From assembly GCA_007570785.1 (NCBI GenBank), contig ML661383.1:124001-188000 (forward strand): a stretch of 64,000 bases of DNA, read 5' to 3'. The notes beneath the pieces are model-generated. The model searched no databases, had not been told where the DNA came from, and worked only from the letters and a program-made list of their open reading frames with translations. Position numbers and translations under genes: made by a program. Shown here piece by piece: positions 38,170 to 49,210 of the stretch. Every line of letters starts with the position of its first letter. The stretch's first letter is position 1. Origin of the DNA: Antilocapra americana. Its lineage: Eukaryota > Chordata > Mammalia > Artiodactyla > Antilocapridae.

Positions 38170-39155
38170 TGGTAGAACCCGTATGCAGGTCAGGATGCAA
38201 CAGTTAGAACTGTACATGGAACAACAGACTGGTTACAAATAGGAAAAGGACTACTTCAAGGCTGTATATTGTCACCCTGCTTATTTAACTTATATGCAGA
38301 GTACGTCTTGAGAAATGCTGGGCTGGAAGCACAAGCTGGAATCAAGATTGCTGGGAGAAATATCAATAACCTCAGATATGCAGTTGAGACCACCCTTATG
38401 GCAGGAAGTAAAGAAGAAATAAAGAGCCTCTCGATGAAAGTTAAAGAGGAGTGTGAAAAAGTTGGTTTAAAGCTCAACATTCAGAAAACTAAGATCATGG
38501 CGTCTGGTCCCATCGTTCATGGTAAATAGATGGGGAAACAATGGAAACAGTGGCTGACTTTATTTTGGGGGGCTCTAAAAATCACTGCAGATGACTGCAG
38601 CCATGAAATTAAAAGATGCTTCTCCTTGGAAGGGAAGTTATGACCAAACTAGACAGCATATTCAAAAGCAAGAGACATTACTTTGTCAACAAGGGTCCCT
38701 GTTGTAGTCAAGGCTATGGTTTTTCCAGTAGTCATGTATGGATGTGAGAGTTGGAGATAAAGCTGAGCGCTGAAGAATTGATGCTTTTGAACTGTGGTGT
38801 TGGAGAAGACTCTTGAGAGTCCCTTGGACTGCAAGTAGATCCAACCAGTCCATCCTAAAGGAGAGCAGTCCTGGGTGTTCTTGGAAGGACTGATGTAGAA
38901 GCTGAAACTCCAATACTTTGGCCACCTGATGCGAAGAGCTGACTCATTTGAAAAGACCCTGATGCTGGGAAAAATTGAAGGCAGGAGGAAAACGGGACTA
39001 CAGAGGATGAGATGGTTGGATGGCATCCACAACTCAATGGACATGAGTTTGGGTAAACTCCAGGAGTTGGTGATGGACAGGGAGGCCTGCTGTGCCACAA
39101 TTCATGAGGTTGCAAAGCTTTGGACACGACTGAACTGAACTGAATGGATGATGAT
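38170..39155 (+). mobile_element. BovB reverse-transcriptase fragment, sense
   Basis: TTDWLQIGKGLLQGCILSPC, LFNLYAEYVLRNAGLEAQAG and the C-terminal [20 protein letters not shown] are BovB RT text. The RT active-site motif YADD reads YAVE, so catalytic Asp residues are lost. Further stops and frameshifts follow after 38529. Non-functional copy of the BovB 3' half. Confidence 0.88.
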
Positions 39156-41700
39156 GTGTAACATCATTTCATGTGCTTATTTGCTGTCTGTAAATCTTTG
39201 CTGAAGTGTTTACAAATTCATTTTTATTTTTACAGTTCTTAATATATATCCTGGATATTCTTTTGTCAAATACATGCTGCCCAAAGATTTTCCCTGGTGT
39301 GTGGCTGCCTCTTCATTCTTCATAGCGTCTTCTGAATAAGATTTTTATTGAATGACATCTATATTTTCAATGGAGAAAACTTTTGGTGTTGTATACAGGA
39401 ATTCCTTGTGTAAGCAATGTCATGCATATTTTTTCCTGTAACTTTTGGTCTGTATTTCAAATAAATTTTGTGAAAGAAATTTTTTAAAGGTTTTCCTTTT
39501 TTGTGGGGGGAAGGGTGAGGGGGTGATACAGGTGTCCAATTATTCTAACATCTTATATTTAAATAACAATCCTCTCTCCACTGAACTGTCTTCTCATTTT
39601 TGTCAAAAACTAATTTGCCATACACGTATGGGTCTATTTGTGGGCTTTTCTATTTCAGTGATCTATGCATCTAATCTTCTGCCAAATACACTGTTATTCT
39701 AGGTCTATAATAAACCCTAGCAGTATGTAACTTAAGTCATAATTGTTTTGTTTTTTAACAGTGTGCTGTACATTCTGGTTGCTGTTTTTCTAAAGAGCTC
39801 TGAAAGTTAGTTTAGCAGTATTAACAAATTATCTTGCTACAATTTTCAATTTGAAATGAACCTATTTGAGATGACATCACAAAAAGCATGATTCTTTTAA
39901 GTCACGTATGCAGTACAGTCCTCCGTTTACTTAGGTCTTTATTTTTTATTAAAAATTTGGAGGAAGGGCCTTTAGCATAAGGGTCTAGTACACATTTTGG
40001 TAGATTTATACCCAATTATTTCAATTCTGGTACTAATGCAAATGTTTATTGTAGAAAAAAATTTCAAGGTCTAGTAGTTCATTGCTAGTTTATTTACTGA
40101 CTTCTACATATTTACTTTTAATCTTACAATCTTGTTTAACTCAATTGTAGAAGCCTTTAAATCTTTGGGATTTTCTACATAAACAGTCATATCACTTCTG
40201 TATAGGAATACTTTATTTCTTAATTTCCAATTTGTATACTCTTCTCTTTCTCATTTCATGAACTAGCTGTCAGTGAGATGTTGAATAGTAATGAGTGTAG
40301 CCTTCCTTGACTTATTTCCCCTTCCTTTGGGGAAAAACATTTGGCCTTAAGGACTTCCCTGGTGGCTCAGATGGCAAAGCATCTGCCTACAATGTGAGAG
40401 ACCTGGGTTCAATCCCTGGGTTAGGAAGATCCTCAGAGAAGGAAGTGTCAACCCACTCCAGTACTCTTGCTTGGAAAGTCCAATGGATGGAGCAGCCTGG
40501 TAGACTACAGTCCATGGGGTCACAAAGAATCAGGCACAACTGAGTGACTTCACTTCACTTTGAAGAACAACTGGGAGACTTTGTAGACACTTCAGCTTAA
40601 CCAAGCTCTTTTCCATTCCCAGTTTACTGAATTTTTATTAAGAATGGATATTTAGCTTTGTCAAATGGTTTTCTTTCATTTATTCAGATAATCATATACT
40701 TTTTCTTCTTTAGTCTGTTAAGAGGATGAGCTACATTGATTTCAAAAGGTTTGATAGACTGCCTTTCTCAATATAAAGTTCTTTTGGCCTGATTTAAATC
40801 CTTTTTACATATTGCTTGATTCAACTTGCTAATAATATTTTGTTGCAGACTTTTGCACCAATACTTATGAGAAATAGAAACACATAGTTTTCTTTTATGA
40901 CCAAGGTAATGCAGGCTGTTAACATGAATTTGGAAGTGTTTTGTTGTATAGTACTGTTTCTTCATTTAATGTTTCACAGAATTCACATGTGAAGCTCTTC
41001 AGGCCTCCAGGGAGACTTTTAACTACAAAGTAAATTTATAAACTTATTCAGAGTTGAGAAGTAGGTTACCTGTTTCTCAAATAAGTTTAGTTGAATACTT
41101 TCAGGAAGTTGGCTCATTTCATCAAAGTTGCCATATTTATGGAAAAAATTTACTGAAAATACTCCAGTATCATTTTCTTACAACCTGAGAGGGAAGAGGG
41201 GTTTTCCTTTGCAGTCAGGTTAGAACATTTTCAACTGATCTCCTCAGGAACTAGTTCTGTTTCCAATATTTTCAACTCTTTTCTGTCTACAAGTTCACTG
41301 ATTTATAATTATTTTCATTATTTCCTTGTTCTGCATTCTGTTTATTCTTTTTCTAGTTCCTTAGGGTAGAAGGTTAAATCTGTTATTTTTCTTCTTTTCT
41401 AATATAGCCAAATTCTCTTAAAAACCCTCCTTTTAGCTGGAGTTCCCAAATTTTGATGTCATATTTTCATTTTCATTCAAGTATTTCCTAATTTCTCTTA
41501 GAAAGTCTATTGTGATCCATACATAAAACATGGAATTGCATTACTTAATATCTATAAACTTGAATTTTTTTCAGATATTTCTGTTACCAATATCTGATTC
41601 TGTTTAGCTAAGATCAGGGAATTCCAAGATTTAAGATTCTTAGCTTGCTAATAAGAATAATTATCTTTTAAATTCTACTGCTGGTTAGTTCACTGGGTTG
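39156..41700 (-). repeat. Old L1 fragments, antisense, split by a SINE
   Basis: TGTGTAACATCATTTCATGT, TTCTTTTGTCAAATACATGC, AGACTGCCTTTCTCAATATA-type text and TTCATCAAAGTTGCCATATT are reversed L1 ORF2 wording with many indels. Confidence 0.55.
40348..40562 (+). repeat. Bov-tA SINE
   Basis: Close to consensus: GGACTTCCCTGGTGGCTCAG at the start, ACTGAGTGACTTCACTTCAC at the end. Confidence 0.93.
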
Positions 41701-43045
41701 GGCAGAAAGAAAAACCTTACTCTTTTAAAACATAAGAACAGATACACAAACAGTCCAAAAGAAACATAACATTATACTGTGGTATTAAAATTTCATAAGG
41801 ATGCTTAGGAAAAAAAAAATCTAAAAATTCATGGAGGTAGAAGGGCAAAAAATGGCTAAGAAACACTGGATTAGAGGTGTTTCACTATTTTATTTTTCAT
41901 TTAAGAGGTGATATATTTGTCATACAGAAAACTGTGAAAAAGTGTAACAGACCCCATATATCCCAAGACCCAAATTTAATAATGTTAACATTTAGAAAAA
42001 TATTCAAATATCTTTTTTAAAGAAAAATCCAATATATATAGAGAGAACTCACTCAAATTTCAATCTCTTTCCCCTCCATCCTTTTCTTCCACAGAAAGAT
42101 ATTAAATGTTTTCATAAATAATATATAACATTTTATGTATCATATTAAGCTCTGAAAAGATTCATGATAAAGAAATTATCAGCTGTTCATATTTTTCTTC
42201 TGGAATTCTTAAATTTTCAAAGATCTTGATATATAAGTACTAGAGAGGTGGTATATTGATGCCATACCATAATGTAAAAAACAAGAAATGCCCTCTGTAG
42301 TCAAATACCTTTTTACTGATTTCTGATATACATATAAATATACACATATATTTTTAAACATTGTCATTAATATACGATATAAATCTTTGTATATTAAATC
42401 ATAGACACTTCATTGATCTCCTAGTTTTTCCCCATGGTATTAAAGCTTAAGCTCAGTGGGTACAGAATCTCTTTCCTAGTACTTTTTCAGTATTTGGTGA
42501 GTCTTGGTTGTTTATTTTAAATTCCCTATACTATCCTTTGTGTGAATGCTGTTATCTCTACTATAGTTTGCTTTCAGGAAATTCCAGTGTATAATATATA
42601 GTAGTTTAACTTAAGGGGAATGGGAATTCTATTTCTATTTTTGAGAATCATCACTTCTGTCTCTTATGTGCCTAAATCATATAGTTAGCTCTCATCTCTA
42701 CTGAATAGTCCTACTGAAATCACTATCTTTTGCTTTATATGCACTAGTAAAAATAACTAAATATAATAAAGTATCTTATTAACTTACAGTTGAAGTTTAT
42801 AAAAAAACTTCGTTACTCACAAAGGGAAGTGTTCTCTTCTTGTAAGTTGTTAAAGATCAAATTACTATACATAAACACTCAGTACAATGTCTTTACAATT
42901 TTAGGTACTTAATAGGTATTGATTCCTTTCCCTTACTTCGTTTCAAATTTCAAAGACTTAACCTCTCAAGACATTGGTTTTTGAAGGAGTTTCACTTGCA
43001 CAGCAAATACTTTCCAAATCATCTAAACCAGCAACTTGTATGCTT
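41701..43045. other. Intergenic A/T-rich sequence
   Basis: Possible old L1 text at 41880-42010. No gene, RNA gene or young element seen. Confidence 0.4.
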
Positions 43046-43261
43046 TGCTCTTGTTGTCTGGTTGCTAAGTTGTGTCCAACTCTTTTGCAACCCCTTGGAT
43101 AGTAGCCCACCAGGCTCCTCTGTCCATGGGATTTCCCAGGCAAGAATACTGGAGTGGGTTGCCATTTCCTCCTCAAGGGGATATTCCTGACTCAGGGTTC
43201 GAACCCACGTGTCCTGTATTGGCAGGCAGATTTTTTACTACTGAACCACCAAGGAAGCCCA
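43046..43261 (-). repeat. Bov-tA SINE
   Basis: GGTTGCTAAGTTGTGTCCAA at the left, GAACCACCAAGGAAGCCC at the right. Confidence 0.92.
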
Positions 43262-43994
43262 ACTTGTATGCTATCATTTTTTTTTTTAATTTGGTGATTT
43301 ACCTAATCAGGATTATGCTTATTCTCTTAATGACTAGGATAAGGTGAAGAACACTTGCATTACTTTAAAGTATATGCCTCCTTAAATTTTACACCCTAGG
43401 AACCTCCTTTGTTTTATACTAGTCCAGTCTCTTGTAAAAGGCATAAATGGAAAATAACCACATGGCAAAAAGAGTATTATATACTGTATATTGTAGCAAA
43501 ACATCTGTTTTTGGCTGCCTAATATCTAAGTTTCTTTTCTGATTTTACAATGCTATGCTTTTCCTTTAGAGAACAAGCCTATTCCCAACTCTCATTTCAC
43601 ATGGTTTGTATGCAACTTCCCTTTTTGCCTCAGAGGTGACCTGTCTGACCCACACTTGGCCAGTGTGTCAAATCTCTCTGGCAAAAGGAAAAAGGTATTT
43701 ATTGTTTAAAGTAACTGAAAAATCCAATGAGAGACTAGCTATTTGGGCTCTTGCTATGTAAGTACTTCTCCAGATCTACAATTTCTAGACACCAAAGATT
43801 TTAAATTTTTCAAATGGCCTCCTGCTCCCTAGATAATGGCAAGGAACAATCTGGGCATCTCGGTGATAATCAAGGTGGAAAGATGACTGAATTTTTACTG
43901 AAAATCTCAGAATTTTTATATCACCTTCAGTATCAGGGTGAGTTGAGAACCACCATAACCATCACTATGAGAACTAACATTAATTGAAAATGTG

Positions 43995-44056
43995 ACACTC
44001 TCTCTCTCTCTATATATATATATATGTATATACACACAAACACATACACACAACCA
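43995..44056. repeat. Compound microsatellite (TC)n(TA)n(CA)n
   Basis: A CT run, then TA repeats, then CA-rich repeats ending CACACAACC. Confidence 0.9.
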
Positions 44057-44237
44057 GATGTATTTTATATACATCTCATCATCTTTATAGCAATCCCAAG
44101 GTAGGCATTTTTATTATTATTCCCATGGAAAATGCAAAAAAAAAAAAAAAGCCATAAAGCAACTAACGCGTGGACGCAAGATTTTAATTTTGAACCTATA
44201 CCTGTAAAACCACTTTAATACACTATTTTTCAGTGAA

Positions 44238-44492
44238 CTGCTGCTGCTGCTAAGTCACTTCAGTCGTGTCCGACTCTGTGCAACCCCATAGAGAGCCGCC
44301 CACCAGGCTCCCCTGTCCCTGGGAGTCTCCAGGCAAGAATACTGGAGTGGGTTGCCATTTCTTTCTCCAATGCATGAAAGTGAAAACTGAAAGTGAAGTC
44401 AGTCAGTCGTGTCTGACTCCTAGCGACCCCATGGACTGCAGCCTACCAGGCTCCTCTATCCATGGGATTTTTCAGGCAAGAGTACTGGAGTT
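44238..44492 (-). repeat. BOV-A2-type SINE
   Basis: Two related tail units in tandem (GTCGTGTCCGACTCTGTGCA and GTCGTGTCTGACTCCTAGCG), linked by a GAAAGTGAAAACTGAAAGTG-type spacer, the hallmark of BOV-A2. Starts with a CTG triplet run near 44239. Confidence 0.88.
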
Positions 44493-44591
44493 CAGTGAAC
44501 TATTAAGGCTGAAATTCTCAACACTACAGCAGGATAGGGACTCCAGGGTTTTATTTAGGTTGATTTTTAAAAATATTCTTTTTTGGTGTGT

Positions 44592-44700
44592 TTGTGTTAG
44601 TCACTCGGCTATGTCCAACTCTGTGACCACATGGACTATAGCCTGCCAGGCTCCTCTGTCCATGGGATTCTCCAGGTAAGAATACTGGAGTGGACTGTCA
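44592..44700 (-). repeat. Partial Bov-tA SINE
   Basis: GTTAGTCACTCGGCTATGTC to AGAATACTGGAGTGGACTGT; the tRNA-like head is missing. Confidence 0.85.
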
Positions 44701-46580
44701 TAAACCTGACAAATTTAAACATTCCAAGGAATAATTTAGCTTTTGGCTCACTACTCCTATCATAATTTTGATAACTTCAAAAAATGCATATGATCCTTTC
44801 AATACCCAAGTTTCTCAATGTCTTGAATTCATCTCTTTCCATAACCTCACTTTCACTCAACTACCATACTCACATTCTAGAAGTCACTAATTACTGTACT
44901 CTAATATTTTCAATCTCAGTCCCTACTCTATTTCAATCTCCCAAATTTCCTACCTATAAGAAATAACATTGCATCTTCAACTAAACTGCAATCTAAATGG
45001 ATCATACCGTTTCTCCATTGTGCCTGCAACTCCATTTTCTCAATTTGCTCATCACCAGATTACTTTCCATGTCCCTCCTTCATAATCATCTTTTGATTAT
45101 GTCAACACCTTTCCCCTTCTCCCTTTGTGTTATATTCATGTAAGAAAATTCCAACTTTAAAAATCTGTCTACTCAATAGCAGTACAAAGGCTAAACTGGG
45201 AAAAACACAAAACCACATTGACTGATCTCAATTAACAACCATGGACTTCAAGTAGGCACTTTTCAAGTAATACCCAGCAATCTTTCTAAGCATCTTTTTC
45301 TTGCGTCCCTAAATATCTATATTACATCTTCTTTGCTCAATCCATTTTTCCCCAACACTTCTTCCCTCTGCTTCATGACCTTACTTCCTATTTACTGAGA
45401 AAATATAACAAGAATTTTATACGCCAAACCGCAAATATCTAGATCTTTTATTATCTGTCTGTCCTTACAGTGTTATTAATGAGCTGTTTACAAAGCCATC
45501 TTTAAAACTAACCCTTCTATTTATATACCATATCTATAGTTCCAGTGACATTCCTCTCACTCCTGCATCATGTCTTTGTTTTTTCTTTACTACATTAGGC
45601 CATACAAATCTGCTATATTTTCAATCCTTATCAAATAAAAACAAAACCTTCTTGATATTATATCCCCCTGTATTAACAACCCATTTCATTATTCCTTCAG
45701 AGAGCAAGATTCCTTAACACTTGTCCTGGGAACTCATCTTTCTTGCATCATCAACAGACCTAACATATTTAATCACTCATTCCTAGCTTAGCTTCTTTTT
45801 TCATTTGGGTTTACCTATTCTTAGGCACATTTTCTTTCCACTTGACATCTAAATATTAGCATATTTCAGGGTTCAAATCTCCATTCTTCTATTTCCTACC
45901 TTTAAACTTTTCACTTACCTTATTTCACAAAGCTATGAGTAAAAGGGAAGAAGCTGTGATACACAACATCATTCCAACAGAGATCTAAGTGACTCTAAGA
46001 TAAAACTGTTACTACATACTCACAGAAGCATATCAACCAGAACAAATCCAATAAAACATATCAATGTTTCCTACTTGACATACAGCTGAAATTAATTTTA
46101 CTAAGGGAACAGAATAATTTTATATAGGAAACATTTATACCACTCAGTGACATGCTGATACACTGGGAGACACAACAATGAAAAACTGTTAGGGCAAGTA
46201 TACAAATTCCCTAACCTGTGAAAAATCCCCCACCACTTAAGAGAAAAAACAAAATCAAAACAACAATATCAAAATCATCAAAACTCAGCCAAGCAAAACT
46301 ACTCTGAGAATAATTACAAAAAAAAAGATTACTATAAAAAAAAGTGTTAAGTGCATCAGTATACAAGTAAGAATGAAAAGGGCAATATTTGTAACCATAA
46401 AAGAAAATATACATTTAGTATTATAAAATTATTTGATAAAAAATTTATGTAGTTATCAAATTACACTTTCCTCAACATATAAATAACAAAGAAAAATTAA
46501 GATAATTATTTTAATTGGAAAAAATAATTATATGAGGAAGATGATTAAAACACGTGATAGATCTCTAATAAACTGAGTTA
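44701..46580. other. Intergenic sequence between RNPC3 and the SINE cluster
   Basis: 44780-45910 is pyrimidine-rich and reads like a very old LINE or LTR relic that I cannot name. No gene or RNA gene was seen. Confidence 0.35.
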
Positions 46581-46592
46581 AATGCATATAGA

Positions 46593-46691
46593 TTTAATTT
46601 TTAAATACACTTTAAAAGCTATTACGCACAGTTCCATAGTCCAGGTGGTCAATTTCATCTCCACAAAGGTGGAAAGCACTTGAAAAGGAAC
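46593..46691 (-). other. RNPC3: Candidate distal terminal 3' UTR exon of RNPC3
   Basis: After the acceptor TATTGTGTTTTAG a G/C-richer island stands out from the A/T-rich surroundings (it begins GTTCCTTTTCAAGTGCTTTC and includes CACCTTTGTGGAGATGAAAT). A candidate ATTAAA poly(A) signal lies at 46593-46598. Splicing from the donor at 49138 to 46691 would give the short 3' UTR mRNA. No conserved reading frame is claimed. Confidence 0.5.
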
Positions 46692-47119
46692 CTAAAACAC
46701 AATAAAAGTTCATTAAAAATAATGATTATTAAACAATTCACTAGTTCTAAAATAACTAAAAGCTAGAACATTTATATTTAGAAAATTAGTGAATCATGTC
46801 AGTGCAACAAAATTTTAATTATCTAACAGCATATAAACTTATTTATAACATTAAAAAATAAAAATTTTACTGTGCCAATAGAAAAAAGCAACAGCAATGT
46901 CAATATCTCCTGCCTTTTGTACTCTTTGAGTGATAATGATTAACAACAGAATTATGCATTGTTTCCATAGTACTATTAGTAGGATTTGCAAGAAAACGGA
47001 TGTAAAGACTCCAATGCTGTATTTTCCTACTAACAAAAGTTTAGATGGCTAGGGTAATGTCTTGGATCCATGTAATCAGTTTCATCTAACAAAGCAGTAT
47101 TCAAATTGGTCAGTCCTTA

Positions 47120-47440
47120 GAACTACTAAGGGAAAATTAGATTCTTGGTCCTGATTCCAGAGATTCTCATCTATCTAGGATAGAGTCCAGAAATCTTAAT
47201 GTATAAAAATCCATTCTCAGTGGTCCTCCACCTTGGTTGCACATTAGAATCAATACTCTTGTGAGGTTTGAAAATACTGATATCTATGCAGAAATCCAGA
47301 CTGATTAAAACAAAACTCTGGGAAGAAACCCAAGCAATATACTTTTTACTTTATTATTTTTCTTCAGTATTTTTTTTTTAAAGTTCTGCAAGTTATTCTA
47401 ATATGCAGCCAAAAGTGAGGACCACTGTTTGGGCAGTTCT
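47120..47440. repeat. MER5A-like hAT relic in the RNPC3 3' UTR intron
   Basis: GGTCCTCCACCTTGGTTGCA near 47222 and GTGAGGACCACTGTTTGGGC near 47416 form near-inverted ends of a Charlie-type element. 47130-47215 looks like a part of a second copy. Confidence 0.6.
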
Positions 47441-48087
47441 GAATTATCAACTGGTCTGGAAACCACTGCTCTTACATACCTATCAGAACTGTTTCTTTCA
47501 ACTTATTGTGCTACCCTGAGTCAATTTTATGTCTTCTCCTCTCTGTTACTCTTTTCTTAATCCTTTTATTTTGTTTAGAAAAAGAAAGGAAAAAAAGATA
47601 CTTCTACTTGCAATCTCAAAGGAGATTCCAATAATAAAACCTCATTTAAATTTTCAACATATGTACTTTTTATAGGGGGAAAAAACCCTTTTCCCCAGTC
47701 AAATTTTATAACAGGTTATACAGAACACCTAAACCAGATACATCATGAAAGAGAAAGCATTTATGTTACTGAATTAGACTTAAAAAATATATAAATAGAA
47801 GAAGCAAGAATAAAATCTGTGTTAAAGCAAAGGTATCCATTCTCCAAGTAAATAAGTAGACCTGATTCACTAACTTTCTCTGGAAAAACTACATAACCCA
47901 AAAGACAGCATAGCAAATTCAGCAACAAATCTAAAAACCACATAAAATATCTGTTCAATCAATACAGATAATTTTAGAAATACTTAATTTCAATACATTG
48001 TTAAAAAAAAAAGATATTGCTTAAGCTGGATCAGTGGGTTGGGGAGAGACAAAACACTTCTAGGAAAACAAAAACAGACTGCCCCAA

Positions 48088-48110
48088 AAGGATACAACAA
48101 GAAAGGATAC
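48088..48110 (-). promoter_or_regulatory. RNPC3: USSE: tandem U12-type 5' splice-site motifs in the RNPC3 3' UTR intron
   Basis: On the minus strand GTATCCTT occurs at 48110-48103 and again at 48095-48088, 15 nt apart start to start. This matches the U11 snRNP-binding splicing enhancer described in the U11-48K and U11/U12-65K genes, in which paired U12-type donors recruit U11 and activate an upstream 3' splice site instead of being spliced. A strong acceptor lies about 45 nt upstream at 48155. The role here is inferred from motif and position. Confidence 0.85.
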
Positions 48111-48154
48111 ACTTTGTATGACAGTATTACAGCAGTATTTACGCAGGGATGCTT

Positions 48155-48178
48155 CTAAAGAAGAACAGCAGAATGCAG
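48155..48178 (-). promoter_or_regulatory. RNPC3: USSE-associated 3' splice site of RNPC3
   Basis: The minus strand reads TGCATTCTGCTGTTCTTC then TTTAG, a strong polypyrimidine tract and acceptor. The exon would begin AAGCATCCCTGCG at 48154. Its place between the post-stop donor (49138) and the tandem U12 motifs fits the regulated acceptor that yields a long 3' UTR form. Confidence 0.7.
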
Positions 48179-48639
48179 TTTAATTTTTTTCTCATATTTC
48201 ATGTTAGATTTACAAATAAGTTTTTTTTTAAACACACACAGAAAATGGTTTATTTTCATCTGTTCTTCTAAGGTATTTGTAAGACGTCTGACTATACCAG
48301 TTTAGATACTTTACTAAAAAATTTAAATATTCAAGGAGCCTCCCAAAAGGAATAAACATTAGCAAAACTTGTTTTTACAATTTTTTCAGCTTAACCATCA
48401 GTAATTTTGGCCCATTTATTCATGTTCTTCCATTATTCTAAAGCAGAAAGATTTAAAACAAAATGAATTTATTTCCACTCAACTTTCTTCAATCAAAATT
48501 GACATAAAATGCTTCATTTTACCATTTTTAATTATTAATTACCTAATTATGAATTAAAATTACTTATTTAAAAGATGAAATATTTCATTCCAAAAAATAT
48601 GGACATATTTCTGTGAGGAGAACAATTAGTAATTAGCAA

Positions 48640-48905
48640 TGCAAATTCTCAGGTCCCAGCAAGGGTAACCAACTTGTCCTGACTTGGCAGACATTTTCCC
48701 AGTGTTAGCATTAAAACAGTCCAGTATCCCAGAAAATTTCTTGGTCACAGGAAAACTAGGAAAACTGATTACCCAAGGCCAAACACCAGTGCAGACCTAC
48801 TGAATCAGTAATTCTGTGTGGGAGTTTGAGGAAACCCAGTCATCTGTGTTTTATCAGGCTCTCTAGGTGATTATAATACACGTTAAAATTTAAGAAGTAC
48901 TGCTT
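48640..48905. repeat. MER5A-like relic in the RNPC3 3' UTR intron
   Basis: AGACCTACTGAATCAGTAAT and CTCTAGGTGATTATAATACA are MER5A wording. It sits between the post-stop donor and the USSE. Confidence 0.6.
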
Positions 48906-49138
48906 TTTTCTCAGGAAAAAAAGTAAATTAAAAATAATAAAGATACATTGCCCTTATAAAATTCATTCTCTCCAAACTTAATTTTTCACATACTAATGAG
49001 CTTTATTCCTTTATTGCGAAGTTTAATGAAAATTAACAGCACAGTGATGGATCCTTTAAAAACATTACTCAGGCTGTTATCCTCTTAATTTTCTCTCAAG
49101 AAAGTCTTGTCCTTTTAGTATGTTATCTCCACACTTAC

Positions 49139-49210
49139 CTTTAATAATTTTTAACACTTTCTTTTTCCTTCTTTAGAATCTTGTTTTGGTCTAGCAGATC
49201 GAGCAAATTG
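49139..49210 (-). CDS. RNPC3: RNPC3 exon H (last coding exon, stop at 49151)
   Basis: Encodes QFARSARPKQDSKEGKRKC then TAA at 49153-49151, matching the RNPC3 C-terminus, and includes 12 nt of 3' UTR. It follows a U12-type acceptor (TATTAG). A strong U2-type donor AAAG|GTAAGT starts at 49138, so a further intron interrupts the 3' UTR. The exon is too short to appear as a long ORF. Confidence 0.93.
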
